The position numbers and the translations under genes were made by a program. From the NCBI GenBank assembly GCA_035259205.1, contig DATFWO010000252.1, positions 1 to 33,553 of the forward strand: a stretch of 33,553 nucleotides of DNA. The letters are read 5' to 3'. Of this stretch, positions 15,999 through 23,728 are shown in pieces. This DNA comes from SG8-41 sp035259205 (GTDB taxonomy: Bacteria; Pseudomonadota; Gammaproteobacteria; Burkholderiales; SG8-41). Position 1 is the stretch's first letter; each line of letters opens with the position of its first letter. Below the pieces are notes generated by a model. The model was not told the DNA's origin, ran no database searches, and saw only the letters and a program-made list of their open reading frames with translations.

Positions 15999-17255
15999 AT
16001 GAAAGACAATCTCAGGTTCGTAGACTCCGACATGCACGTCATGGAGCCGCCCGACCTCTTCGAGCGGTACCTGGATCCGAAATTCAGAGACCGCGTCACC
16101 GTGCGGGTCGGGGCGGACGGACGCCCCAACCGGGGTCCGGCCGGGCTGATCCTCATCGACGGGCAGCCAACCTCGGACCTGGATTTCCAGCAGTATCGCA
16201 AGTCGACCAAGCGCATCGCGGCAACCAGCACCCAGCCCCCGCTGTCGGGTTCGCGCATCCACGATGCGAAGCGCCTCGACTACGCGATCGAGCGCGACTA
16301 CGACGCCGTCGCCCAGTGCTGGGGCATGGACCAGGAAGGCATCGATATCGCGGTACTGTATCCGACGGTGGGCCTGGGCCTGCTCGCGCGGAACGGCCTC
16401 GACCCGCGGCTCTCGCTGGCCATGTGCCAGGCCTACAACAACTGGATCCACGAGTTCTGCAGCTACAGCCCGGATCGCCTGAAGTTCGTCGCGATGCTGC
16501 CCATGCATGACGTCCACCTGGCGTGCCGCGAGCTGGTGCGCTGCGTGCGCGAGCTCGGCGCGGTCGGCTCCTTCATCCGGCCGAACCTCGTGAACGGTCA
16601 CTACTGGCACTCCAACTACTGGGATCCGCTCTACACCGTGCACGAGGAGCTCGGCGTGACCTGGGGCTTCCACGAAGGCGTGAGCGCGCTCTACTCCCAC
16701 ATGCTCGAGCTCTACGGTGAGAACCGCTTCTACCGCCACGTCGCGAGCCACTGGATCGAGATGCAGCAGGCCCTGATCGCGATGGCGATCGGCGGCGTGT
16801 TCGAGTTCCATCCGAAGCTCAGGGTGGCGTTCCTCGAATGCCAAAACTCGTGGGTGCCCGGCCTCCTGACCCGCATCGAGTGGGACTACCCGCAGTTCCG
16901 CGACTCGCACGCGCCCTACCTGAGCCTCACCCCGAAGGAGTATTTCCGCCGCAACTGCTGGGCTGCGGTCGAGGGCAGCGAGCCCGAGATCGAGGCGACT
17001 GCGGGCCTCATCGGCGCCGACCGGATGTGCGTCTCGAGCGACTACCCGCACTTCGACTCGAACTTCCCGAACGTGGCGAACAACGTCCTCAAGGGCTGCT
17101 CGCGCGATACCGCCGCAAAGATTCTGATGGGGGGCGCACACCTCTACGGATTCACCGAGGCCGACTTCCAGAAAGCGGACAAGGCGGCGGGGGCGAGCAC
17201 GAGCACCGCTGCGACGGGCTCGGCCGGGAAGCGCGTGGTGGCGATCGGCGGATGA
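15999..17255 (+). CDS. amidohydrolase family 2 protein (ACMSD-like superfamily), second of a tandem pair
   Basis: 418-residue paralogue of the preceding protein, roughly four fifths identical by eye across the whole length, with the same DSDMHV, WGFHEG, RHVASHW and SSDYPHFDS motifs. Differences cluster in residues about 35-115 and in the Ala/Ser/Thr-rich C-terminal tail, which is longer here. The ATG at 15999 is chosen because it matches the N-terminus of the first copy and has GGGAGG just upstream; the open frame extends far to the left but overlaps the first gene in another frame. The extent of divergence suggests an old duplication with separate substrates, or a hetero-oligomer. It converges with the MCE gene, leaving 46 bases between stops. 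Confidence 0.88.
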   Translation: MKDNLRFVDSDMHVMEPPDLFERYLDPKFRDRVTVRVGADGRPNRGPAGLILIDGQPTSDLDFQQYRKSTKRIAATSTQPPLSGSRIHDAKRLDYAIERDYDAVAQCWGMDQEGIDIAVLYPTVGLGLLARNGLDPRLSLAMCQAYNNWIHEFCSYSPDRLKFVAMLPMHDVHLACRELVRCVRELGAVGSFIRPNLVNGHYWHSNYWDPLYTVHEELGVTWGFHEGVSALYSHMLELYGENRFYRHVASHWIEMQQALIAMAIGGVFEFHPKLRVAFLECQNSWVPGLLTRIEWDYPQFRDSHAPYLSLTPKEYFRRNCWAAVEGSEPEIEATAGLIGADRMCVSSDYPHFDSNFPNVANNVLKGCSRDTAAKILMGGAHLYGFTEADFQKADKAAGASTSTAATGSAGKRVVAIGG

Positions 17256-17301
17256 CGAGCGGGTTCCTCGCAGGCGCACTCGCCGCCTGACGCGGCGCCG
17301 A

Positions 17302-17892
17302 TCACTTGTCGTCGGTGCCGGACTTCTGCCGGGGCCGTCTGAGCAGCACGGATGGGTCCTGCTTGATCTTGCCCGTCACGTCGCCGACGTCGGTGAGCAC
17401 CTTCTTGGCCTGCCCCTCGATAGCCGAGAATTTTTCGACCACCTTCGGCAGCTGCTCGAGGAGAGCGGTAAGGCTGCTCTTTTCGGACGGGATTTCCGGG
17501 ATCTGCCCCTCGGGCGTGGCGGCGACAAGACTCTTCGCACCGGCGCTGCCCCCGTTCAGCTCGATGAAGACGACACCGGTGATGCCCTTCAGCTTGAGCG
17601 TCGCCTTGGTATCGGTCTTCACGGGCGCCTCCTTGCGTAGTTTGACATCCACTTGTACCAGTCGCGGATCTTCGGCATCGATCACCATGGCCTTTACCGT
17701 CCCGACATCGACGCCGCGGTACTTGACCGGGTCGCCCAGCGCGAGGCCGCTCACGGACTCGGCGAAGTGGATGCGGTAGAGCACATCGTCCCGATGGCCG
17801 GAGCCCGCCAGCCACACGAACAGGAACGCCGCGGCAACGACCCCGACGATAATGAACAGGCCCTCGAAGAAATAGCGCTTATCTGCTTCCAT
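17302..17892 (-). CDS. mlaD: MCE-domain protein of an Mla-type lipid ABC transporter (MlaD-like)
   Basis: 196-residue inner-membrane-anchored periplasmic protein. One N-terminal membrane segment (LFIIVGVVAAAFLFVWLAG, about 12-30) is followed by a single MCE domain: VSGLALGDPVKYRGVDVGTVKAMVI and later LKLKGITGVVFIELNGG. A helical tail with KVVEKFSAIEGQAKKVLTDVGDV follows and ends RPRQKSGTDDK. The length is close to E. coli MlaD (183). Its start overlaps the ATPase stop by 14 bases. It is the last gene of the minus-strand series: no MlaC or MlaB gene, nor an auxiliary lipoprotein gene, follows, so the periplasmic carrier must be encoded elsewhere. Such MCE systems move phospholipids and have been linked to solvent tolerance. 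Confidence 0.88.
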   Translation of the reverse strand: MEADKRYFFEGLFIIVGVVAAAFLFVWLAGSGHRDDVLYRIHFAESVSGLALGDPVKYRGVDVGTVKAMVIDAEDPRLVQVDVKLRKEAPVKTDTKATLKLKGITGVVFIELNGGSAGAKSLVAATPEGQIPEIPSEKSSLTALLEQLPKVVEKFSAIEGQAKKVLTDVGDVTGKIKQDPSVLLRRPRQKSGTDDK

Positions 17893-18673
17893 GGCTTCGC
17901 TTCCTTGCCGTCAGCGCACCTTGCGCCCGCGGCCCGTGTAGAAATTCGTGTATCCAGGGATGGTCGGATTCCATCAGCTTGTCCAGCGTGTCGATCATGA
18001 TTTTCCTGTCGACCAGCACGCCCACCCGGCTGCAGACGGTAAACAGCGTAGTGAGATCGTGCGTGATGATGACGACAGTGATGCCCAGGCTCTCGTTCAA
18101 CCGCAGGATGAGCTCGTCGATACCGCCGGCGGTAAGCGGGTCGAGATCGGAGGTCGGTTCGTCCAGGAACAAAATCCGCGGATCGAGCGCGAGCGCCCGC
18201 GCAAATGCGGCGCGCTTGACCATGCCGCCCGAAAGCTCGGAAGGAAATTTGCTGCCGTTGTCGGCCGACAGGCCGGCAAGCTCGAGCTTCATCGCAGCGA
18301 TCTTTTCCTGTTCCGGCTGATCCAGCCCGGTATGTTCGCGCATCGGCAGCATGATGTTCTGCGCCACTGAAAGCGAGGAAAACAACGCGCCCTGCTGGAA
18401 CAGCACGCCGATGAGCCTGGCTTTTTCTGCATCGCCGATCGCGGCGACCGGTTTGCCGTCGAGAAGGACCTCGCCGGCGGTCGGCGGATGCAGTCCCGTG
18501 AGCGTCTTGAGGAGGACCGACTTGCCCGATCCCGAGCCGCCGGCGATGCCGAGGATCTCCCCGCGGCGGATGTCGAGGCTGATTCGATCGTGCACCTTCT
18601 GCTCGCCGAACCGGTTGACGATGCCCCGCGCGGAAAGTATGGCCTCCGGACGCTTTTCGGTCCTGGCGTTCAT
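17879..18673 (-). CDS. mlaF: ABC transporter ATPase of an Mla-type lipid transporter (MlaF-like)
   Basis: 264-residue cytoplasmic ATPase. Walker A is GGSGSGKSVLLK, the signature is LSGGMVKRAAFARAL (the MK/RRA form typical of MlaF), and Walker B with D-loop is ILFLDEPTSDLDPLT. The switch histidine is in VVIITHDL. The ATG at 18673 overlaps the permease stop as ATGA, which fixes the start; the frame is open much further upstream but that part lies inside the permease gene. The C-terminal segment has the SDHPWIHEFLHG motif seen in this family. Confidence 0.9.
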   Translation of the reverse strand: MNARTEKRPEAILSARGIVNRFGEQKVHDRISLDIRRGEILGIAGGSGSGKSVLLKTLTGLHPPTAGEVLLDGKPVAAIGDAEKARLIGVLFQQGALFSSLSVAQNIMLPMREHTGLDQPEQEKIAAMKLELAGLSADNGSKFPSELSGGMVKRAAFARALALDPRILFLDEPTSDLDPLTAGGIDELILRLNESLGITVVIITHDLTTLFTVCSRVGVLVDRKIMIDTLDKLMESDHPWIHEFLHGPRAQGALTARKRSHGSR

Positions 18674-19803
18674 AAAGCGAGCTTCTCGAACAGGATGGAG
18701 AACAGCGCGTCCAGCACGATCACCAGAAAGATCGCCTTGACCACGGCGCGGGTGGTCTGCTCGCCGACGTTTTCCGCCGAGCCCGTCACCCTCAGCCCGT
18801 GCATGCAGCCGATCACGGCGATGAAAAAAGCGAAGATCGGCGCCTTGACCAGGCCCACAAAGAGATCGCTGGCATCTACGCTGCGATGCACATGATCCAG
18901 ATATTGCATGGGCGAGACGTCGAGGAGAGAGCGGGAAATCACGGCGCCGCCGAGCAAACCCATCGCATCGGCGAAGACCGTCAGCAGCGGCAGGGTTATC
19001 ACAAGAGCGATCAGTCGCGGGACGACGAGCAACGCCATGGGATCCATACCCATCACCTTGAGCGCGTCGATTTCCTCGCGCGCTTTCATCACCCCGATCT
19101 CGGCGGTAAAGGCAGAGCCGGAGCGGCCCGCCACCATGATCGCCGTTATCAGCACGCCCATTTCCCGCAGCACCGAAACCGCAACCAGGTTGATGGTGAA
19201 ATCCTCGCCGCCGTAGGGACGTAGCTGCGCAACGCCCTGGTAGGCGATCACGACGCTGATCATGATGGCCATGAGCCCGATGATCGGGAGCGCGTGTATG
19301 CCGGTTTCGGAGATATGACGGGAAATCGAAGGAAGCCGCAGCAGGTGCGGGTGCACCAGCGCCTGGCCGGTTGCGCTGGCCGCCCGGCCGACAAAGGTGA
19401 CGACATCGAGCGCGTCGTGCCAGGCATCGTCCGCGCCTTTTCCCAGCTGTATGACCAGTTGGCGCCACCTGGGAACGGGCTCCGCCCTGGTGAGCGGCTT
19501 TCTCTCGAGGGAGCAGATGAGATCGAGCAGTGCCTTGTGCGCGGCGCGGACCCCGGTCAGTTCCACACCCGCCTCGCGCAGGCCGCACAAGAATAGCGCA
19601 CCGGGTGTATCCAGGCCGCTGAGCTCGCCAAGATCGAGTGAGCGGCCGGCATGACGGCCGGGGCCCACCTTCAACCGCTGATTCAGTGCGTTTTCGGCCT
19701 CGGCGAGCGTACGGATATCGAGTGCTCCTTCGAGCACCAATCGATCGCCGTCACCGCGGATGGAAACTGCCGGCGGGGGCGCTGCTGAGGAAACTCGCTG
19801 CAC
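18670..19803 (-). CDS. mlaE: MlaE-type permease with N-terminal STAS-like domain
   Basis: 377-residue integral membrane protein. Residues 1 to about 100 resemble a STAS domain (GDRLVLEGALDIRTLAEAE..., LDLGELSGLDTPGALFL), a role played by separate MlaB in E. coli. The rest is an MlaE permease with five to six membrane segments, with ETGIHALPIIGLMAIMISVVIAYQG and GRSGSAFTAEIGVMKAREEIDALKVMG as landmarks. The start is GTG at 19803; no earlier in-frame start is seen and the ribosome binding site is poor. It lies 61 bases downstream of the alpha/beta hydrolase gene and is coupled to the ATPase gene by a 4-base overlap. Confidence 0.9.
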   Translation of the reverse strand: MQRVSSAAPPPAVSIRGDGDRLVLEGALDIRTLAEAENALNQRLKVGPGRHAGRSLDLGELSGLDTPGALFLCGLREAGVELTGVRAAHKALLDLICSLERKPLTRAEPVPRWRQLVIQLGKGADDAWHDALDVVTFVGRAASATGQALVHPHLLRLPSISRHISETGIHALPIIGLMAIMISVVIAYQGVAQLRPYGGEDFTINLVAVSVLREMGVLITAIMVAGRSGSAFTAEIGVMKAREEIDALKVMGMDPMALLVVPRLIALVITLPLLTVFADAMGLLGGAVISRSLLDVSPMQYLDHVHRSVDASDLFVGLVKAPIFAFFIAVIGCMHGLRVTGSAENVGEQTTRAVVKAIFLVIVLDALFSILFEKLAL

Positions 19804-19864
19804 GGCTGCGCAACCAATGCCCGTTTGACCTGTCGGCCGCGCGCAAATTCCGTATATTTCTGCG

Positions 19865-20653
19865 TCATTTTTTGGCCGGAACGGCCCTGGTTCCGCCTCG
19901 GCATTTCCGGATAAAACCTGCGGCGGCCTCGACTACGGCGTCAGGCCGGTCGCGGTGCGGCGCATGGCCGCAGCCGCCGAGCTTGAGCAACTGCACGTCG
20001 GTGGCCGATTCGGCGATCCGCTCGATCTGGCGCATCGTGCCGTATTCGTCGTCCTCGCCCTGGATCGCGAGCACCGGGCACGCGATGCGCGGCAGATAGC
20101 CTTCTATGCTCCAGTCGCGGAAGCCGGGATCGAGCCATATGTCGTTCCAGCCACGGAACGTGGCTTCCGCATCCGCGTGGTAGCGCGCGAGCCTGCCCCG
20201 CAGATCCGTGCTCTCGAAAATCTTCTTCGCTTCCCGGATGCTGTCGATGGAGATTTCCTCCACCATCACGTGCGGCGCCTCGACGATGAGCCCGACCACG
20301 GGGCGGCCCGCTGCAGCCGCATGGATGAGGGCGATCGACCCGCCGTCGCTGTGACCGAGCAGCAGCGGACGCTCGATCGCAAGCTTGTCGAGCAGCTCGG
20401 GCAGCGCCTTCAGCGCTTCCTCGTGCATGAAATCGGGCCGGCGCAGCGCTGCCAGCCGCTCGGAAGCTCCGTGGCCGTAGCGCGAATAGACGAGCGTCCC
20501 GCATCCGGTCGCCGCTGCGATTCTGCCGGGGAAATCCTTCCACATCGCAAGCGACCCGAGTCCCTCGTGCAGGAACACGATGACCGGCGCGTTCGCGTCG
20601 CCGCACGCGAGCTCGTACTCGATGCGGCGCCCCTGGATCTGAACGAAGGTCAC
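19865..20653 (-). CDS. alpha/beta hydrolase
   Basis: 262-residue serine hydrolase of the alpha/beta fold. The oxyanion region is FLHEGLGS (28-34) and the nucleophile elbow is GHSDGG with S102. The probable acid is D201 or D202 (QGEDDEYG) and the probable histidine is H230 (GGCGHAPHRDRP). It has no signal peptide and is presumably cytoplasmic. Hydrolases of this HEGLGS type are often found near aromatic degradation genes, where they may cleave esters or act on stray CoA thioesters; that role is inference. The start is GTG at 20653. A repeat region of about 450 bases separates it from livF, so it may have its own promoter or depend on read-through. Confidence 0.82.
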   Translation of the reverse strand: MTFVQIQGRRIEYELACGDANAPVIVFLHEGLGSLAMWKDFPGRIAAATGCGTLVYSRYGHGASERLAALRRPDFMHEEALKALPELLDKLAIERPLLLGHSDGGSIALIHAAAAGRPVVGLIVEAPHVMVEEISIDSIREAKKIFESTDLRGRLARYHADAEATFRGWNDIWLDPGFRDWSIEGYLPRIACPVLAIQGEDDEYGTMRQIERIAESATDVQLLKLGGCGHAPHRDRPDAVVEAAAGFIRKCRGGTRAVPAKK

Positions 20654-20673
20654 GAAGCCTGCACCAGAAGGTG

Positions 20674-20699
20674 GTCACTCATCACCGATCACCGATCAA
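20674..20699 (-). repeat. GTGATCGGTGATGAG half-repeat, copy 6
   Basis: GTCACTCATCACCGATCACCGATCA is a half copy of the GTGACTG/GATGAG family without an inverted partner. It lies between the start of the hydrolase gene and the TAGAAGG terminus of the composite element at 20703. Confidence 0.55.
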
Positions 20700-20702
20700 G
20701 GC

Positions 20703-21112
20703 TAGAAGGTATCTCAAAATCCATTACAGCCACAGAAACACACGGAAGCACACAGAAGTTTTCGAATGGCTAGAACCTATCTCAATAATAGGCACGTGTG
20801 CGACGGAGGCGATGTGGGATGCAGGTCGAGGAGGAGAGCCCGAAGCAATATGTCGATATTGCGAGGGTTCCCGACAAAGAGATGCGCCCAGAGCGCCCCG
20901 TCCCCTCCGGGGTTGCGGCCAGGACGGTCGTCTACTTCGTTGCCCGGCTTGACCATATCGACATATGGCCTGCGCCGTGCGCCTCGCATACGGTCCGTCC
21001 TGGCCACAACGCATCACGCGCCTATTATTGAGATAGGTTCTAAGCGCACTAACCGAATCGGATTCTTGTCCGTGTATTTCCGTGTGATTCCGTGGCTATT
21101 TGATTGGTTTTA
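20703..21112. repeat. composite inverted-repeat element filling the livF-hydrolase gap
   Basis: The 456-base gap between the hydrolase and livF holds no gene. The outer layer is an imperfect hairpin. Its left arm (20703-20767) starts TAGAAGGTATCTCAAAATCC and then carries CCACAGAAACACACGGAAGC. Its right arm (21055-21112) is the reverse complement (CCGTGTATTTCCGTGTGATT, CCGTGGCTATTTGATTGG). The right end reaches the livF stop codon. The inner layer is a separate 272-bp element inserted in the loop. The left terminus matches the ends of the element at 29007-29174. Confidence 0.75.
20771..21042. mobile_element. 272-bp MITE-like element with perfect 23-bp terminal inverted repeats
   Basis: TAGAACCTATCTCAATAATA at 20771 (23 bp in full, to 20793) is repeated as a perfect inverted copy at 21020-21042. 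Imperfect matching continues a few bases inward. TA borders both ends, as expected for a TA target duplicated by an IS630/mariner-type transposase. Inside is a second inverted pair, GGCCAGGACGG near 20919 and CCGTCCTGGCC near 20997. There is no transposase; the short frames inside it are not credible genes. It sits in the loop of an older hairpin element. Confidence 0.75.
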
Positions 21113-21841
21113 GACGCCAAGGTACTTCTGCAGTATGTCCGACCGGGTGCGCAGCTCGCTGCCGGATCCCGCGTGGACGACGACGCCCTTTACCAGGAGC
21201 ACCGCGCGGTCCGCGACCGCCACGACCCTGCTGAAATTCTTGTCCACGATCACGGCGGCGATACCCGCGTCCCGGATGTGCCGGACGATTGCCCAGATTT
21301 CACGCGCGATGAGCGGCGCCAGGCCCTCCGTCGCCTCGTCCAGTATGAGCAGGTCGGGATTGGTCATCAGCGCGCGGCCGATGGTGAGCATTTGCTGCTC
21401 GCCGCCTGACAGTTGCCCTCCGGCGTGGTTGATCCGTCCCGCGAGCGCCGGAAAGGTCTGCATGACGCGCTCGAACGTCCATTGGCGGCGTCCATCCGTT
21501 CCGGCGCGGGCGGCCATGACCAGATTCTCTCGGGCGGTCAGATTGGGAAATATTCCCCGCCCCTCGGGAACGTAAGCGATGCCATGCCGCGCGACGGCGT
21601 GGGGCGCCGCATCCGTCATCACGTGCCCCTTCACCCGCACCTCTCCCGCACGCGGCCGCACCAGTCCGAGCACGCTTTTCAGGAGCGTCGTCTTGCCCAT
21701 GCCGTTACGCCCCATCAACGCGACCGTCTCGCCCTTGCCGACCACGAAATCGACGCCGTGCAGGATGTGGCTGGCCCCGTAGTACGTGTGCAGGCCGCGC
21801 GCCTCCAGCAACGGCTCCGCGTCCCGTCCTCGATCGCTCAT
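21110..21841 (-). CDS. livF: branched-chain-amino-acid-type ABC transporter ATPase LivF, probably for aromatic acid uptake
   Basis: 243-residue cytoplasmic ATPase of the LivF type. Walker A is GRNGMGKTTLLK, the signature is LSGGEQQMLTIGRAL, and Walker B reads LLILDEATEGLAP with the EATEGL form diagnostic of LivF. The length is normal (about 235-240). It is the last gene of the livKHMGF series and lies 155 bases behind livG, an unusually large gap for this operon that contains a palindrome. In box clusters of other Betaproteobacteria such transporters stand beside bclA and are thought to import benzoate; here the same neighbour supports that substrate. The stop codon is at the border of the composite repeat. 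Confidence 0.9.
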   Translation of the reverse strand: MSDRGRDAEPLLEARGLHTYYGASHILHGVDFVVGKGETVALMGRNGMGKTTLLKSVLGLVRPRAGEVRVKGHVMTDAAPHAVARHGIAYVPEGRGIFPNLTARENLVMAARAGTDGRRQWTFERVMQTFPALAGRINHAGGQLSGGEQQMLTIGRALMTNPDLLILDEATEGLAPLIAREIWAIVRHIRDAGIAAVIVDKNFSRVVAVADRAVLLVKGVVVHAGSGSELRTRSDILQKYLGV

Positions 21842-21943
21842 GTTTGCAACTCAGCCATCATGATGCCCTACCGTCACGCGCGGCCTCCGACAAATCATCT
21901 CAAGTTCGATCGAGCGCCGCCTCGGCCGCTTGCGCGCCACCGA

Positions 21944-21970
21944 GGGTCGCATCCCCGCAAGCGGGGACCC
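21944..21970. repeat. REP-like palindrome between livG and livF
   Basis: CCCCGC-aa-GCGGGG (21953-21966) is a perfect stem with GGGT/ACCC flanking pairs. It lies within the 155-base gap between livG and livF, and could attenuate or stabilise the transcript there. Confidence 0.5.
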
Positions 21971-21990
21971 TGCTCCGCCTCTCGACGCGC

Positions 21991-22000
21991 TACCAGTCAC
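21991..22000 (-). repeat. single GTGACTGGTA unit at the livG stop codon, copy 7
   Basis: The minus-strand bases GCGTGACTGGTA contain the TGA stop of livG. This is one unit of the dispersed GTGACTG family, with no inverted partner visible. Confidence 0.5.
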
Positions 22001-22743
22001 GCTTCACCTAGATATGCTTCCTGGACGGCGGGATTGGCACGGATCTCCTCCGCGCTGCCGCCTGCGAGCACGGCCCCGTTGACCATCACGGTAAGGCGGT
22101 CGGCGAGGCTGAACACCGCGTCCATGTCGTGCTCGACCAGCAGGATCGCGTGGCTCGCGCGCAGGCCGCGCAGCAGCTCCACCATGCGCGCGGATTCGTC
22201 GGCGCCCATGCCGGCCAGCGGCTCGTCGAGCAGCAACACTTCCGGCTCCGTCGCGAGCGTCATGGCGATCTCGAGCTGGCGCTGCTCGCCGTGCGAGAGC
22301 GCGGCGGCCGGCATGTCGCCACGCGCGTCCAGCCCCGCCGCGGCAAGCGCCCGCTCCGCAGCCTCCGCCAGAGTGCGATAGGCGCGGGCTGGCCTGAAAA
22401 ACCGCATCGAGCTCGCCAGGCGGGATTGGGCGGCGAGACGGCAGTTCTCGAACGCGGTGAACGGCAGGAAGATGTTGGTCTTCTGGTAGCTGCGGCCGAT
22501 ACCGAGGCGCGAGATGCGGTGCGCCGCAACGCCGGTGATATCGGCGCCCCGCAGCGTAACCCGGCCGCTGCTCGGAACGAGATCACCCGAAAGCATGTTG
22601 ACGAGCGTCGATTTGCCCGCCCCGTTGGGGCCGATGATGGCGTGCACCCGACCCCGCTCGCATGCGATGGAAACGCCGTCTACCGCCGCCAGGCCGCCAA
22701 AGTAGCGGGTGAGGCCCTCGGTCACCAGCACGGCTTCATTCAC
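21997..22743 (-). CDS. livG: branched-chain-amino-acid-type ABC transporter ATPase LivG
   Basis: 248-residue cytoplasmic ATPase of the LivG type. Walker A is GPNGAGKSTLVN, the signature is LSHGEQRQLEIAMTL (LivG-type, H in place of G), and Walker B is VLLLDEPLAGMG. The IGRSYQKTNIFLPFTAFEN Q-loop region is also typical. The start is GTG at 22743 and overlaps the livM stop by 8 bases. The stop codon TGA falls in a GTGACTGG repeat unit. Confidence 0.9.
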   Translation of the reverse strand: MNEAVLVTEGLTRYFGGLAAVDGVSIACERGRVHAIIGPNGAGKSTLVNMLSGDLVPSSGRVTLRGADITGVAAHRISRLGIGRSYQKTNIFLPFTAFENCRLAAQSRLASSMRFFRPARAYRTLAEAAERALAAAGLDARGDMPAAALSHGEQRQLEIAMTLATEPEVLLLDEPLAGMGADESARMVELLRGLRASHAILLVEHDMDAVFSLADRLTVMVNGAVLAGGSAEEIRANPAVQEAYLGEA

Positions 22744-23728
22744 GGAAGACCTCCTCGCGCCGCGGCCTCGCCTCGAGCAGGCCGATGAGGCCGTTGGGGA
22801 GCGCGAGCACCACCAGCACGATGAAGCCTCCCATCAGCAGCTGCCAGTGCTTGCCGATATTCACCGCGCCCACGACCGGCAACGCCTGGAAGGCGATCTC
22901 GAGGACCAGCATCGCCAGTGCGCCCAGGGCGGGACCGATGAGCGTGCCCATGCCGCCCAGGATGACCATCAACAGCACGCTCCCCGAGAGGTGCCATCCG
23001 AGCATGTCGGGATTGACGAATCCGAACTGGACCGTCGCGAGGTAGCCGGCGAGTCCCGCCAGGGTGCCGGAGAGCACGAAGCAGGCGAGCTTGTAGCGGA
23101 ACGTTGGATAGCCGAGCGAGCGCATGCGGTGCTCGTTCACGCGTATGCCGACGATCACGCCGCCGAACAGGGAGGCGAGCACGCGCGAGAGCAGCAAGAA
23201 CGTCGCGACCGCCAGCGCCAGCACCACGTAGTAGTAATGGACGAAGTTCTCGAGATCGAACGGCCGCCAGCCGGCGATGGTCGCGAGCGGCCGGACATAG
23301 ATGTACACGCCGTCGGAACCGCCCGCGATCTTGGTGTCGTGAAACAGGAAATAGAGCATCTGGGCGAAGGCAAGCGTCACCATGATGAAGTACACGCCCG
23401 AGGTGCGCAGGACGAGAGCGCCGATGGCGAGTGCGAGCAAGGCCGATCCCGCCAGGGCGATCGCCAGCGACAGCCACAGGCTGGCCGCCTGGTATTGCGG
23501 CGTGACGAGGGCAAGCAGGTAGCCCGCAAAGCCGAAGAAAGCGGCGTGCCCGAAGCTCACGAGCCCGGTGTAGCCGACCAGCAGGTCGAGGCTCATCGCG
23601 AAGATGGCCATGATCAATATCTTGGTGAAGAGCTGGACGTAGAATTTTTCGGCGAACGCGGGCAGCGCCGCGAGCAATACGAGCGCGACGACGCTCAACG
23701 CGACGATCAGGGCGTGCCGGTTCGTCAC
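22736..23728 (-). CDS. livM: branched-chain-amino-acid-type ABC transporter permease LivM
   Basis: 330-residue inner-membrane permease with eight to ten hydrophobic segments. Family signatures seen are MSLDLLVGYTGLVSFGHAAFFGFAGY in pieces (about 46-70), LGYPTFRYKLACFVLSGTLAGLAGYL and the EAA-like VILGGMGTLIGPALGA. The start is GTG at 23728, fixed by the GTGA overlap with the livH stop; the frame remains open far upstream but overlaps livH. It pairs with LivH as the membrane channel. Confidence 0.9.
   Translation of the reverse strand: MTNRHALIVALSVVALVLLAALPAFAEKFYVQLFTKILIMAIFAMSLDLLVGYTGLVSFGHAAFFGFAGYLLALVTPQYQAASLWLSLAIALAGSALLALAIGALVLRTSGVYFIMVTLAFAQMLYFLFHDTKIAGGSDGVYIYVRPLATIAGWRPFDLENFVHYYYVVLALAVATFLLLSRVLASLFGGVIVGIRVNEHRMRSLGYPTFRYKLACFVLSGTLAGLAGYLATVQFGFVNPDMLGWHLSGSVLLMVILGGMGTLIGPALGALAMLVLEIAFQALPVVGAVNIGKHWQLLMGGFIVLVVLALPNGLIGLLEARPRREEVFRE

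Noticed and set aside
17256..17301. Possible terminator between the convergent amidohydrolase and MCE genes
   Set aside because: Only short GGCGC/GCGCC words are present, with no stable perfect stem or T-run.
20777..21007. Short open frames inside the 272-bp element
   Set aside because: They are overlapping frames on both strands of a palindromic element, without start signals or family resemblance.
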